Positions 43,020 through 53,157 of a stretch of 64,000 nucleotides of DNA are shown here, one piece after another (the first letter of the stretch is position 1; each line of letters begins with the position of its first letter). The stretch lies in the NCBI RefSeq assembly GCF_963082655.1, contig NC_081556.1:68247227-68311226 (forward strand), read 5' to 3'. The notes beneath the pieces are model-generated. The model made no database searches and was not told the DNA's origin. It saw nothing but the letters and a program-made list of their open reading frames with translations. The DNA is from Stomoxys calcitrans. Its lineage: Eukaryota; Arthropoda; Insecta; Diptera; Muscidae. The position numbers and the translations under genes were made by a program.

Positions 43020-43339
43020 GTTGATATATAAAAGAATTGATGCAAACAAAATTTGGTGAATATATGTTAGAAGGGATAGCACAAACTTATAATTGAATAT
43101 CCATGTCTGTAACAGTTCATAAAATTCTTTATAATAAGGGATATGTCACTAGACACAATTTAGTACCAATCAGAGATCTATCAGATGAATCCCGGGAGAA
43201 GGAAATATGGATTCCAGGGCACTATACCAGGAAAATATCACGAAATTGTATTGTCCACGTCAGATCCTCAAATCTAGCATCAAATAATTGGAAAGTAAAA
43301 CATCGAAACTTAAATGAAGAAGCAAAAGGGCTGCTATAA
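43020..43339 (+). pseudogene. possible transposable-element protein remnant
   Basis: The frame from 43103 reads SVTVHKILYNKGYVTRHNLV, PIRDLSDESREKE and HYTRKISRN. VHKIL...LSDE(A/S)...HTRK is a pattern I associate with the C-terminus of unnamed transposon-derived proteins in insects; I cannot name the family. Truncated at the 5' side. Confidence 0.35.
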
Positions 43340-43455
43340 TGCACAAATAACATTGAATAAAAACGGACCACAAATTTCCCTTGAGAAAAACTTGAGGTGT
43401 AATGCGATAAAAAATTTCTAAAGTATATCTGTTGGTTGAAAAGTTATATATTTTC

Positions 43456-43530
43456 TGATGTTCACGCCTGGATTCGAAACCATGCGTCTTCTAATGCGGA
43501 TGTGCTTTTCTCTGCGCCGCGGTGGCGTCC
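43456..43530 (-). mobile_element. SINE-1 head fragment
   Basis: The complement starts CGCCACCGCGGCGCAGAGAA and has GGTTTCGAATCCAGGCGTG (B box). Confidence 0.6.
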
Positions 43531-43761
43531 TATACATAAAGTATATCTGACAAATTATTGGTAAACATTTGTAAGTGGAGGTAACACAGCTCGGAGCTCA
43601 AAGTACTAGTCTGTGTAACGCTTTTATTTTATTTATTTATTTGTAGGTGATCAATCAAATTCCCTTAATGGAATATACATTGATAGAACGGAAGATTCAT
43701 TATACAAAATAAAAAAAGAACTATATATAAATATTTAGAATTTAATCACTGAAAATACAAT

Positions 43762-44020
43762 CGTTCCGGTCCAAAGGACCGATCGCCGCGAAAACAGGGT
43801 GGCCATTGGTTATTTAAACTGAGACTCTCCGCTTGATACCGTTGATTGTCTACTACTGCCGTTACAGCTACTCCGTACGGCGCTTTCCACTATCCGCTGC
43901 GAGCTACTATCCTGTGGATAGTAGCTCGCAGCTTAGCTTCTCGTGACAGCAATGAACACCACACAGTGTGGTGCTCAGAGACATCAACCTATATGGCGCT
44001 CACAGCTATCTCGTGCCGGG
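43762..44020 (-). repeat. R370 repeat, copy 4
   Basis: The complement begins CCCGGCACGAGATAGCTGTG, carries GTACGGAGTAGCTGTAACGG and TTTAAATAACCAATGGCCAC, and ends in CGATCGGTCCTTTGGACCGG. Tail lost. Confidence 0.65.
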
Positions 44021-44257
44021 AACTTTGTGAAGGTAATTAACGGGTTAGGGCTCCAAACAGTCAAAATTGAAAGATAAATGTTTATAGCTGATAAACCCTC
44101 CTAAACAACAGTACATATTCCAAATTTGCCAACGAACGTCTTATTTAATAATTTTGGCATGAGGACTGAATAATGCAGAAGGAGTGTCCAGAAGTAAATT
44201 TTTTCGTAAAGTTGTGCAAGGTAGAAAGGTGCATAATTCCAACCAAGAAATTATAAG

Positions 44258-44700
44258 ATCGAAATCCAATCACGTGACCGTGATTCAATTAAAATTCTTC
44301 GTGCGTGAGCGTGAGTGAGAGAAATCGTGGTCACGATGCTAATCACGACTCATTAGACACTCACGATTCACGAAACGCTCACGACTCTCGAGACGCTCAC
44401 AACACGCGAGATGCTAACGACTTGCGAAACACTCAAAAGAAAATCACGACTGAAGTGTAAAAAATAACGAAAAACAAAATATTTCGCATGCTCTCATATG
44501 ATATTTTAACGTCTACAGATGCATAAAAATAAAGGAAGCAAATAAGTGGTTCTGCAGAGCTGATAAATTTCAAACATTAATATTTGTATGAAAAAAAGAA
44601 ATGATTATTCGCGTGCGTGATTAAAATTTTTGTCTACCGAGCGTGCGTGAACGTGAGTCGACATAAAAAAGTGAGTGAACAATCAGTCACGTGCACATCT
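44258..44700. repeat. TCACG-rich element with subterminal repeats
   Basis: Dense CACGA/TCGTG words: CCAATCACGTGACCGTGATT, CGTGCGTGAGCGTGAGTGAG, ATCACGACTCATTAGACACTCACG, CGAAACGCTCACGACTCTCG at the left; GCGTGCGTGAACGTGAGTCG and CAGTCACGTGCACATC at the right. Ends are roughly inverted. The pattern suggests a MITE with clustered subterminal motifs, hAT-like perhaps, but no transposase or clear target duplication is seen. Confidence 0.45.
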
Positions 44701-44953
44701 TTAATTCACACATATAACAATATTTTCAATATATATTAAGAAAATGGTCTACTTTTTGGGCAATTGCTATGCCACATTAAAGGGTTGTAACGAAAAGACC
44801 ATGTTTCAAATAAAAATTAAATTCCAATCAATGCTCCTAATTAAAATTTAGGCCAATACCCGTTGGTTAGACGTACTTGTCTACGAAAAAGTTTGTATTT
44901 ATCACTGAAACTGAACTTAAAGTTAATTGTGGAAGGAACATAAATGTACTTAC

Positions 44954-45595
44954 AATTAAAACATTGTTGTATATAACCAAAGCATTAGATGCTAACTCTC
45001 TAGGCATTGCGGAATTTTCGGCATCTAAAAGTAACTTCCATCGGCTTGTTGCGAAGTTATATGCCCAGAGTTCTTGAAACAGCATACAAGCATCACGTTG
45101 CGTGTTATTGGGTGTCCTTTTAGGATTATACCCTCCCAGAGAGTATAGATGGGATTCCGAAGCTATAATACGATGGCCACTTCGAGCTATTGGAAATTCT
45201 CCAACATCATGGCGTGATTTGTACTGACACCGAATAAGGCGCAGTGGCTTAAAACTATAGTTAGGCTTAGTCTGCTCTCCATATCGGTTTAGCATGCGAT
45301 GTAGCTGTTGGAAACAGGCGTTTGTGCTCTCCACTTGAAAAGTGGAGTCCGAATCATCATAATATTCGTCGGAAGACCAGGAATCCTGCTCCATTATCTC
45401 CTCATGAACGTCGTCACTACTTTCGTCGTCATCGTCAACAGCATCACCGGGTTCGCTGTCTATGTCACTGTCTTCCTCCATTACATCCATTGCAATATAT
45501 TCCTCTAGCGCACCTATTGCTAAATCTTGCATTCCTTCATAATTGTCGCCTTGAAGCTGTTCATTTTCTTCTAGATGGCCATCGTCTTGATCCAT
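44954..45595 (-). CDS. slim: KLHDC10 / slim kelch-repeat protein, exon 1 (N-terminal 214 residues)
   Basis: The start chosen is the ATG at 45593-45595 (AGCAAT before it, A at -3); an in-frame ATG 42 codons upstream (45721) would add a hydrophobic leader with no known counterpart. Residues 1-90 are strongly acidic with DDDDESSDD and SSDEYYDDSDS. The first kelch blade begins near residue 135 (PIARSGHRIIASESHLYSLG GY), then ELWAYNFATSRWKLL and LASNALVIYNNVLI. The exon ends at I214 with consensus donor GTAAGT, phase 0, and continues as SHGGTGYPFGE in exon 2, 23 kb away. It acts as the receptor part of a CUL2 ligase, by homology. The long acidic N-terminus is likely disordered. Confidence 0.9.
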
Positions 45596-46784
45596 ATTGC
45601 TGCCTCGAACAATCAGCCCTCTAAAATATGTGTATGTATGACGAATGAATGTGGTATTAAATTCTTGGAGATTATTTAACAAATTAAGCGTGAAGAAAAC
45701 GACCAATTGTAAAATTTTCATAACAAAAATTTAGCTAAAAATTCAACCAGCACTACTTAATTAAAATTTGGGAAAAAAGAATGGGGCGATTCGAAGCACT
45801 TATGTCCAAAAAGACTAATATTCTTCAATGGTATTTCTTTGTCGATTCTTTAAAACGTATTAAAAAAAAACACCAGCTGAGCACCAACACCACGACATGC
45901 ATATGTATGTTGGGGGGCTGTCAATTTGACGTTATTGCATTTACCTTATGCTTTTATTCTGTTTTTATCGCTGAATGTATATTTCTCGATCTCCTAAGCA
46001 CGTTCCTTAGTTTCAAATTACATGCACAGAAGTAAACAATTTAAAATTATACAAAATTTATTGAGTAAAACAATTTTCCGAAGTAGTTCTTCTTTTTGGT
46101 GACAGTCATACTTTAATTCTTCATATATTAAATTAATCTTATGCATCAAAAGTAACCAATTGTTCTTTGTACTTTGAAAAAGTTTCTATTGAATGGAACA
46201 AACAAAAACACGTACTACGTCACTAAAAATAAAATACAAACGTCAAAGCCGTTGCGAAAGTTACGACTGCGTAAAAATCGATGTATTGTGTCAACGACTC
46301 ACACATGGTACATCTAAAGGTGGTATTACACGATATGTATCCTCATATATTAATTCAAATGTGGCAACTTCGATAGTTGTACACATTGTGTAATAACACG
46401 TTCAGACCAAAGCAGTTTTAACCAAACGACTCGTTTTCCCTTTATAATGCCACGAAAACGACTCCTTTTTTCCCTTTACGACTTATTAGGGCAAAACGAA
46501 TCTTTTACCACTAAAACCAGTCATTTAGAGCAAGTGAGCCCAAATAAATGACTAAATACCACAAGAAAAGAAATATATACCAAACGAAATTTTCGTTACC
46601 GAAAATTTCGCCTGCAGGTACGCTGCTCAAATAATCAGCATAAAGCTGAGTATTCTGTTCAGTTTTTCAGGCCGAATGCTGGCAAACTCCATATAAAAAA
46701 ATTGGCAAAACGCTAGGAGAAAATAGGTGAAAAAGTAATACTCTGTTTATAGTAAGGAAAGTGGCAACGCTTGACATAATTGTC
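45596..46784 (-). promoter_or_regulatory. slim 5' region
   Basis: Contains the probable 5' UTR and promoter of slim. No clear TATA box was seen. Several short frames on the plus strand (45781, 46193) have no recognisable features. A palindromic CGAAATTTTCGTTACCGAAAATTTCG lies at 46585. Confidence 0.4.
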
Positions 46785-46925
46785 GGCATCATTTTTATTT
46801 CATTGGTTTCAGTGGTTCGTTTTATCTTCTTGTTATTTTATTTACTTTCAAAAAATAAAACCATAAGTGCAGATAAAAAACGTATTTTGGTATGAAAATA
46901 AAAACAACACATAACTGTCAAACTT
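46785..46925. repeat. dispersed repeat, pair with 26975-27125
   Basis: See the matching entry. The words GTCGGCATCATTTTTATTTC, TTCGTTTTATCTTCTTG and GCAGATAAAAAACGTATTTT align in order. Confidence 0.4.
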
Positions 46926-47135
46926 GGGAGTGCGTTCATATTTAAAAATTAATATGGCATAAAAAAGTTGTTATCTGCTTACGTGCTTGTGTACGCACAA
47001 ATGTGAGTGTGTGGGTCGTACTGAAATTCATGTATGGTGTTGTAATTTAAACCAAAACTCATCCCTTCGTAATTAATAAATAATTAAATACAAGACAATT
47101 TAAAAACAGACAAATGCAACATTGATTAAAAAAAT

Positions 47136-49018
47136 AATTAGATTTTTAGTACTTTCACTCTTTTAAGTAAAATAAGCACAACTTTCCAAAAGCCATTGTC
47201 AGCATCTTACACTTTTATCCAAATATTGTAGTTGTAATTGCAAAGACCAAAAGCAGAACTCATTCTTTCACAATCCTTATTATTTCTTACGGATTGATTT
47301 GCTTGTTGTTAAAGAAATATTTATTTATCTTTTGAGAATATTTATTTATATTTAAATAATACTTTCTTATTTATGCATCCACAAACACTCTATTTTTTTC
47401 CACCCGAGTAAATACATGTGACCAACATTACTAACACTAACAAACACTCGGTTACAATTAGAAGTTTGGCGGTCGCGTTTATTTTGGGTAAGAAAATGAC
47501 TTGTTGCACAGCGACTGTGGTTGTGGTTGAATAAATATTTTTAAAGACAAAATTTTTACCTATTACGCCTCACCCTCGATTCCGTTGTCCGATTTTGATG
47601 AAATTTTATCTCTATATATAAAGCAGACGCGTGATTGGTCGAAATATGTGAATTTTTCATAGTGCAAATGCGTAGAGCTAGAACTTCGATATTTGGCTTG
47701 AATGATTGTTGTTGAGAAATAAAGGGGGTAGATAGAAAAAATATGAAAAATACAAATGGAAACCGAAGAAACGTACGTTTAGTACGTTTCTTTACATCTA
47801 TGTTACAGTTACATCTATGTTCAGTTACATCTATGCACTATGTACCATGCCATATTTACCAGGTAGTGTACCCTAAACAGCTGAGTACAATTTTTTCTCG
47901 CGAGTGCACTATCTGTCAACAAGTTTTGGTTGTGTGTGAGTATTATAGTTAAGAACCATAATGACTCAATACTTAGATGTTGTTTTGGACAACTGCCACT
48001 ACCTGCAAATGAATATATCTTGCTATGTACCAAGTAACTGCAGAATTATTTGATATTCCTTGGTTTTGGTAAATAAAGTGCCACTTTGTAGCACTTTATT
48101 TACAGACTGAGCTACATCTGTGAAATTAGGGATACAGGTAAACCTTGGCAGTATGTAACGGATGACTAGAAGATTGTTCTGAAATTTGTACAAATGTACT
48201 TTATTTAAGGATTGACCTAAAGATCTCAAAATTTGGATACAGTTACACCTTGGCAGTATTTATACGCCGACTAAGGTTTTTTAATTCGTACATTTAGGCA
48301 CTAAAACTTTCAAAAAGTTCCTTCTTTACGGATAAGGCTAAAGCTATTACAATTCTGATACAGTTACACCTTGATATTGGGTGTACCATCGAAGGCAGGG
48401 AAGCGACAAGGCTTATGCTAGCATATTCATAATTTAGAGAATTTATATTGACGCATCAGTTGCTTCAAATATTTTGAATTTTAAAAAAATTTTTTATTTC
48501 CTTACAACATTTTCTTAATATTTTATGACCATTTAGCGAAGAACCTGCTGTCAAAAGAAGAAGGATTATTGCCATAAATTTATTTTTTATAGAAACAATT
48601 AAATGGAACAAGACAATAAAACGGATTTGAAAAATCTCACTCCTAAGAATTTTGAAAAAATTTTTGTTTGATTTTTGGGATATCGATCTGTCAGTTCCTG
48701 CACTCAATAGCTACCAATTTCACAGTAACAAGAATTTTGGCAATTTTCGATTTTGAAAAAATTTGGGGTGGGTCCATTACATAATGACCAGGTAGTATAC
48801 CGTAAACAGCTGAATACAATTTTTTCTTGCGAACACTATGGAATTTATCTTGGTATAAGCTGTCACTTTCTGTATTCATAAGATTTGTATTATGTACGTC
48901 CAAGTCGGATTGAAAAAAGTGGTCTCACGGAAACAACTGTAAACAGCCAGTCAGGTTTGACGGTATTAAGATGTCAGATTTTTGTTTGCATTCTCTTTGT
49001 TGTTATCTTCTTTCTCGC
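47136..49018. repeat. 1.9-kb tandem duplication, unit 1
   Basis: Starts AATTAGATTTTTAGTACTTTC and ends TTATCTTCTTTCTCGCA. Aligned to unit 2 with an offset of 1,905 bp at the left and 1,899 bp after a 6-bp indel near 47430. By eye about 99% identical. It contains degenerate minisatellite units in minus orientation (GATACAGTTACACCTTGGCA, 48120-48380) and an internal ~60-bp repeat (ACCAGGTAGTGTACCCTAAA at 47858, ACCAGGTAGTATACCGTAAA at 48787). No convincing gene. Confidence 0.9.
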
Positions 49019-49040
49019 AAAGTACTAAAGTACTAAAAAA

Positions 49041-50918
49041 AATTAGATTTTTAGTACTTTCACTCTTTTAAATAAAATAAGCACAACTTTCCAAAAGCCA
49101 TTGTCAGCACCTTACACTTTTATCCAAATATTGTAGTTGTAATTGCAAAGACCAAAAGCAGAACTCATTCTTTCACAATCCTTATTATTTCTTACGGATT
49201 GATTTGCTTGTTGTTAAAGAAATATTTATTTATCTTTTGAGAATATTTATTTATATTTAAATAATACTTTCTTATTTATGCATCCACAAACACTCTAATT
49301 TTTTCCACCCGAGTAAATACATGTGACCAACATCACTAACAAACACTAGGTTACAATTAGAAGTTTGGCGGTCGCGTTTATTTTGGGTAAGAAAATGACT
49401 TGTTGCACAGCGACTGTGGTTGTGGTTGAATAAATATTTTTAAAGACAAAATTTTTACCTATTACGCCTCACCCTCGATTCCGTTGTCCGATTTTGATGA
49501 AATTTTATCTCTATATATAAAGCAGACGCGTGATTGGTCGAAATATGTGAATTTTTCATAGTGCAAATGCGTAGAGCTAGAACTTCGATATTTGGCTTGA
49601 ATGATTGTTGTTGAGAAATAAAGGGGGTAGATAGAAAAAATATGAAAAGTACAAATGGAAACCGAAGAAACGTACGTTTAGTACGTTTCTTTACATCTAT
49701 GTTACAGTTACATCTATGTTCAGTTACATCTATGCACTATGTACCATGCCATATTTACCAGGTAGTGTACCCTAAACAGCTGAGTACAATTTTTTCTCGC
49801 GAGTGCACTATCTGTCAACAAGTTTTGGTTGTGTGTGAGTATTATAGTTAAGAACCATAATGACTCAATACTTAGATGTTGTTTTGGACAACTGCCACTA
49901 CCTGCAAATGAATATATCTTGCTATGTACCAAGTAACTGCAGAATTATTTGATATTCCTTGGTTTTGGTAAATAAAGTGCCACTTTGTAGCACTTTATTT
50001 ACATACTGAGCTACATCTGTGAAATTAGGGATACAGGTAAACCTTGGCAGTGTGTAACGGATGACTAGAAGATTGTTCTGAAATTTGTACAAATGTACTT
50101 TATTTAAGGATTGACCTAAAGATCTCAAAATTTGGATACAGTTACACCTTGACAGTATTTATAGGCCGACTAAGGTTTTTTAATTCGTACATTTAGGCAC
50201 TAAAACTTTCAAAAAGTTCCTTCTTTACGGATAAGGCTAAAGCTATTACAATTCTGATACAGTTACACCTTGATATTGGGTGTACCATCGAAGGCAGGGA
50301 AGCGACAAGGCTTATGCTAGCATATTCATAATTTAGAGAATTTATATTGACGCATCAGTTGCTTCAAATATTTTGAATTTTAAAAAATTTTTTTATTTCC
50401 TTACAACATTTTCTTAATATTTTATGACCATTTAGCGAAGAACCTGCTGTCAAAAGAAGAAGGATTATTGCCATAAATTTATTTTTTATAGAAACAATTA
50501 AATGGAACAAGACAATAAAACGGATTTGAAAAATCTCACTCCTAAGAATTTTGAAAAATTTTTTGTATGATTTTTGGGATATCGATCTGTCAGTTCCTGC
50601 ACTCAATAGCTACCAATTTCACAGTAACAAGAATTTTTGCAATTTTCGATTTTGAAAAAATTTGGGGTGGGTCCATTACATAATGACCATGTAGTATACC
50701 GTAAACAGCTGAATACAATTTTTTCTTGCGAACACTATGGAATTTATCTTGGTATAAGCTGTCACTTTCTGTATTCATAAGATTTGTATTATGTACGTCC
50801 AAGTCGGATTGAAAAAAAGTGGTCTCACGGAAACAACTGTAAACAGCCAGTCAGGTTCGACGGTATTAAGATGTCAGATTTTTGTTTGCATTCTCTTTGT
50901 TGTTATCTTCTTTTTCGC
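49041..50918. repeat. 1.9-kb tandem duplication, unit 2
   Basis: Direct repeat of unit 1, separated from it by about 22 bp (AAGTACTAAAGTACTAAAAA). It ends TTATCTTCTTTTTCGCA, after which the sequence becomes unique (TATTCTCCGCTGATGAACGC). The small frames that look conserved between the units are simply duplicated along with the DNA. Confidence 0.9.
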
Positions 50919-51100
50919 ATATTCTCCGCTGATGAACGCACATGTATACACACACGTACACAAATTTGTTTGCGTGTGCTGGCAAAACGACGATCAAGAT
51001 GGCGGATTGGTAAGAGGGCGGATTGCACCATATGATTTGTGACTGTTGTAGAAATGAGACCACCTTTAATTGGTTCGCCATGGATCTTAACTATAAAACA

Positions 51101-51200
51101 CCGTTTACACTGCTCATTAAACCCGGATTGAAGGCACTCGTCAGCTGATTTTTTAAAGGGAAAACAGATGATCCGGATTAAAAAAGCAGTGTAAACGGGG
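51101..51200. mobile_element. GTTTACACTG inverted-repeat MITE, copy 2
   Basis: CCGTTTACACTGCT (51101-51114) and its exact complement AGCAGTGTAAACGG (51185-51198). The interior has CATTAAACCCGGATTGAAGG, CTCGTCAGCTGATTTTTTAA and GATCCGGATTAAAA, matching copy 1. Confidence 0.75.
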
Positions 51201-51294
51201 CTTAATAAACACAGCCCTGAATAATGTTAAAAAATATAAATCAAATTTCTTCATAAAAAAATGTAAATAAAATAAACAAAATTTTTCAGATAAT

Positions 51295-51545
51295 GGCTGG
51301 TACTATGTTCGTTTTTCGCAACATTTTTCGTGAATAATTTTTTTAGATTTTTTGAAATTAAATTTTTTAGATTAGATTTTGAAGCAAAAAAACTTGCTGA
51401 TTTCATTCAGTTAGACATTTCATCATTATTTATGAAAAATTTTTATTAAAAGTATTGTGTTTTCATTGAGATTGTTGTAGTGCTTGAAAAAGTAATCGTT
51501 AAAAATATGTGTTTTCAACTGTGAAAAACGAATATAGTACCAGCC
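51295..51545. mobile_element. 251-bp inverted-repeat element
   Basis: GGCTGGTACTATGTTCGTTTTTCG at the left pairs with GTGAAAAACGAATATAGTACCAGCC at the right (about 22 of 24). The interior contains TATTGTGTTTTCATTGAGATTGTTGTAGTG, similar to 3230-3280. A MITE-like structure without coding. Target duplication unclear. Confidence 0.65.
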
Positions 51546-52428
51546 TTTAGGCAAGAAAACAAAAATCTTAAGAATAGTGCAGTGTTAAAAAATTAAATTT
51601 GCAAAATAAGTCAACTGGTGTGAATGATTGAGATGTTTTCCAAAACAACATAAGCAAAACAAGTCAATGTAGACATACCATAAGTGGGATTTGTACACAA
51701 CTCTTGACTTCTCTTGAATTCCATCGGCTGGAAAATTGACCTTTCCTTTTTTATTGAACCCTGATACCAACTCAAAGACGTCAGAGTTGTATTGTAGGTT
51801 AAGTCAACACATTGTTGTTTTAAGTGTCACATTACTTTTTGGCTTTGGTGTCATTCTTAAAAAAGTATTTTGCGATTTCGGTTCGTGTCAATGTCTCCCG
51901 TTGGAAATGGTTATTCTTTATATGAAGAACATTTTAAAAAACATTTGATAGAATGTCTCAGTTAAAAATTTTGTTGACATCATCAACAAATAAGTAGATT
52001 CGACAAATATATAAAAAAAATAAATAATCTTCATAATAGTGTCTTTCGTGTGTGTGTAAATTATTAGGGCATACAATTTTTGTTTTTTTTTTTTGGTTTT
52101 TTTTAACACATGGGCACCATGCGGTTTGATCTGTAATCTAAAAAGTACCACTGCTTAAGGGAAGCGGGAATTAATTATACAATACGTTTCTGGGCCATTG
52201 TCCCTTGCGGTCGTATAAGATATGGAATAATCCAACTACGTCCATACATCTTGTGTAACAAGTGAAAAATCAATTTTTTCGATAAATACGTAACCTGTAA
52301 GCGACTAGTTCGAGCAGCTAACCTTAAAACCAAATTTAAGGCGCAAAACGGAGATAATTAGCAAGATTTTAATTTGCTGTACCCGAGATCCCAGACCAAA
52401 CCGTAAATCTAATTAAAAGTAATCAAAT
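51546..52428 (+). promoter_or_regulatory. Ttd14 upstream region and probable 5' UTR
   Basis: No repeat recognised in the last 300 bp, which look like unique sequence leading to CAAATATGACG at the start codon. No TATA box is evident. Confidence 0.4.
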
Positions 52429-52603
52429 ATGACGGCAAGAACCGAAAGCAAAAAGGAGTCGGAAGAGATGGTCACTAACGAGAACGGCAACGTCAATCGC
52501 TGTGAAGAGGTCCAAGTTGAAAATCCTCGAAAAAGCCTGAAGCTAAAAAAAATGAGCAATGGCCAATTGGAAAAACGTGTCTATAAAATTGTTCTAACCG
52601 GAG
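52429..52603 (+). CDS. Ttd14: Ttd14 (TRPL translocation defect 14), exon 1
   Basis: 58 codons plus one base: a charged N-terminus (MTARTESKKESEE...), a Lys-rich LKLKKMSNGQLEKR segment and RVYKIVLTGG, which leads into the P-loop completed by exon 2. The donor is GTATGT at 52604, phase 1. In Drosophila, Ttd14 is a GTP- and phosphoinositide-binding protein needed for light-driven endocytosis of the TRPL channel in photoreceptors. The first ATG is chosen; a second in-frame Met lies at codon 14. The gene continues at 57432, 63664 and 63795 and runs beyond the window. Confidence 0.88.
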
Positions 52604-52770
52604 GTATGTGTTTTTTTAATTAAATTATTTTTTTTACTACCTTTTAAGCTACCATTCGGCGATGTCTTTGGATGCAGATTTTAGATTTTCAATGTCAAGG
52701 CCATGGGGCCATTGTTACACACTATATTGTGTATATGTGCATTAGCAGTCTTGTGTTTGTGTGATATTAT

Positions 52771-52982
<212 letters not shown>

Positions 52983-53157
52983 TTACAAATGGGACAGTGA
53001 AGCCGACGAAAGAAAATTTAAGAAATAATGTGTGAAAACTATATAGATAACGGTTTAGATATACCAATTTGTTACTATTAATTAGAACAATCGGAGAGGT
53101 AGGATCCGTAGTGTGTTTTGCTTTTGAAAATGCGCAAAGCACACACACACAACAGCG

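Larger units (their letters stand above)
21941..44953 (-). other. slim intron 1 (23.0 kb)
   Basis: Bounded by a consensus donor (GTAAGT, read as ACTTAC at 44948-44953) and acceptor (TTTATTTTCAG, ending at 21941). Phase 0. Nearly all identifiable content is transposable; the two longest elements (RTE and full-length LINE-A) both lie antisense to slim. No other host gene was recognised inside. Confidence 0.85.

Noticed and set aside
45596..45721. Upstream in-frame extension of slim (42 residues)
   Set aside because: Hydrophobic and unlike the acidic N-terminus that follows; the downstream ATG has a good -3 A. Kept as an alternative only.
47743..50802. Pairs of near-identical 68-80-codon frames
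   Set aside because: They are conserved only because the 1.9-kb segment is duplicated; no domain, no codon bias, and both strands are equally open.
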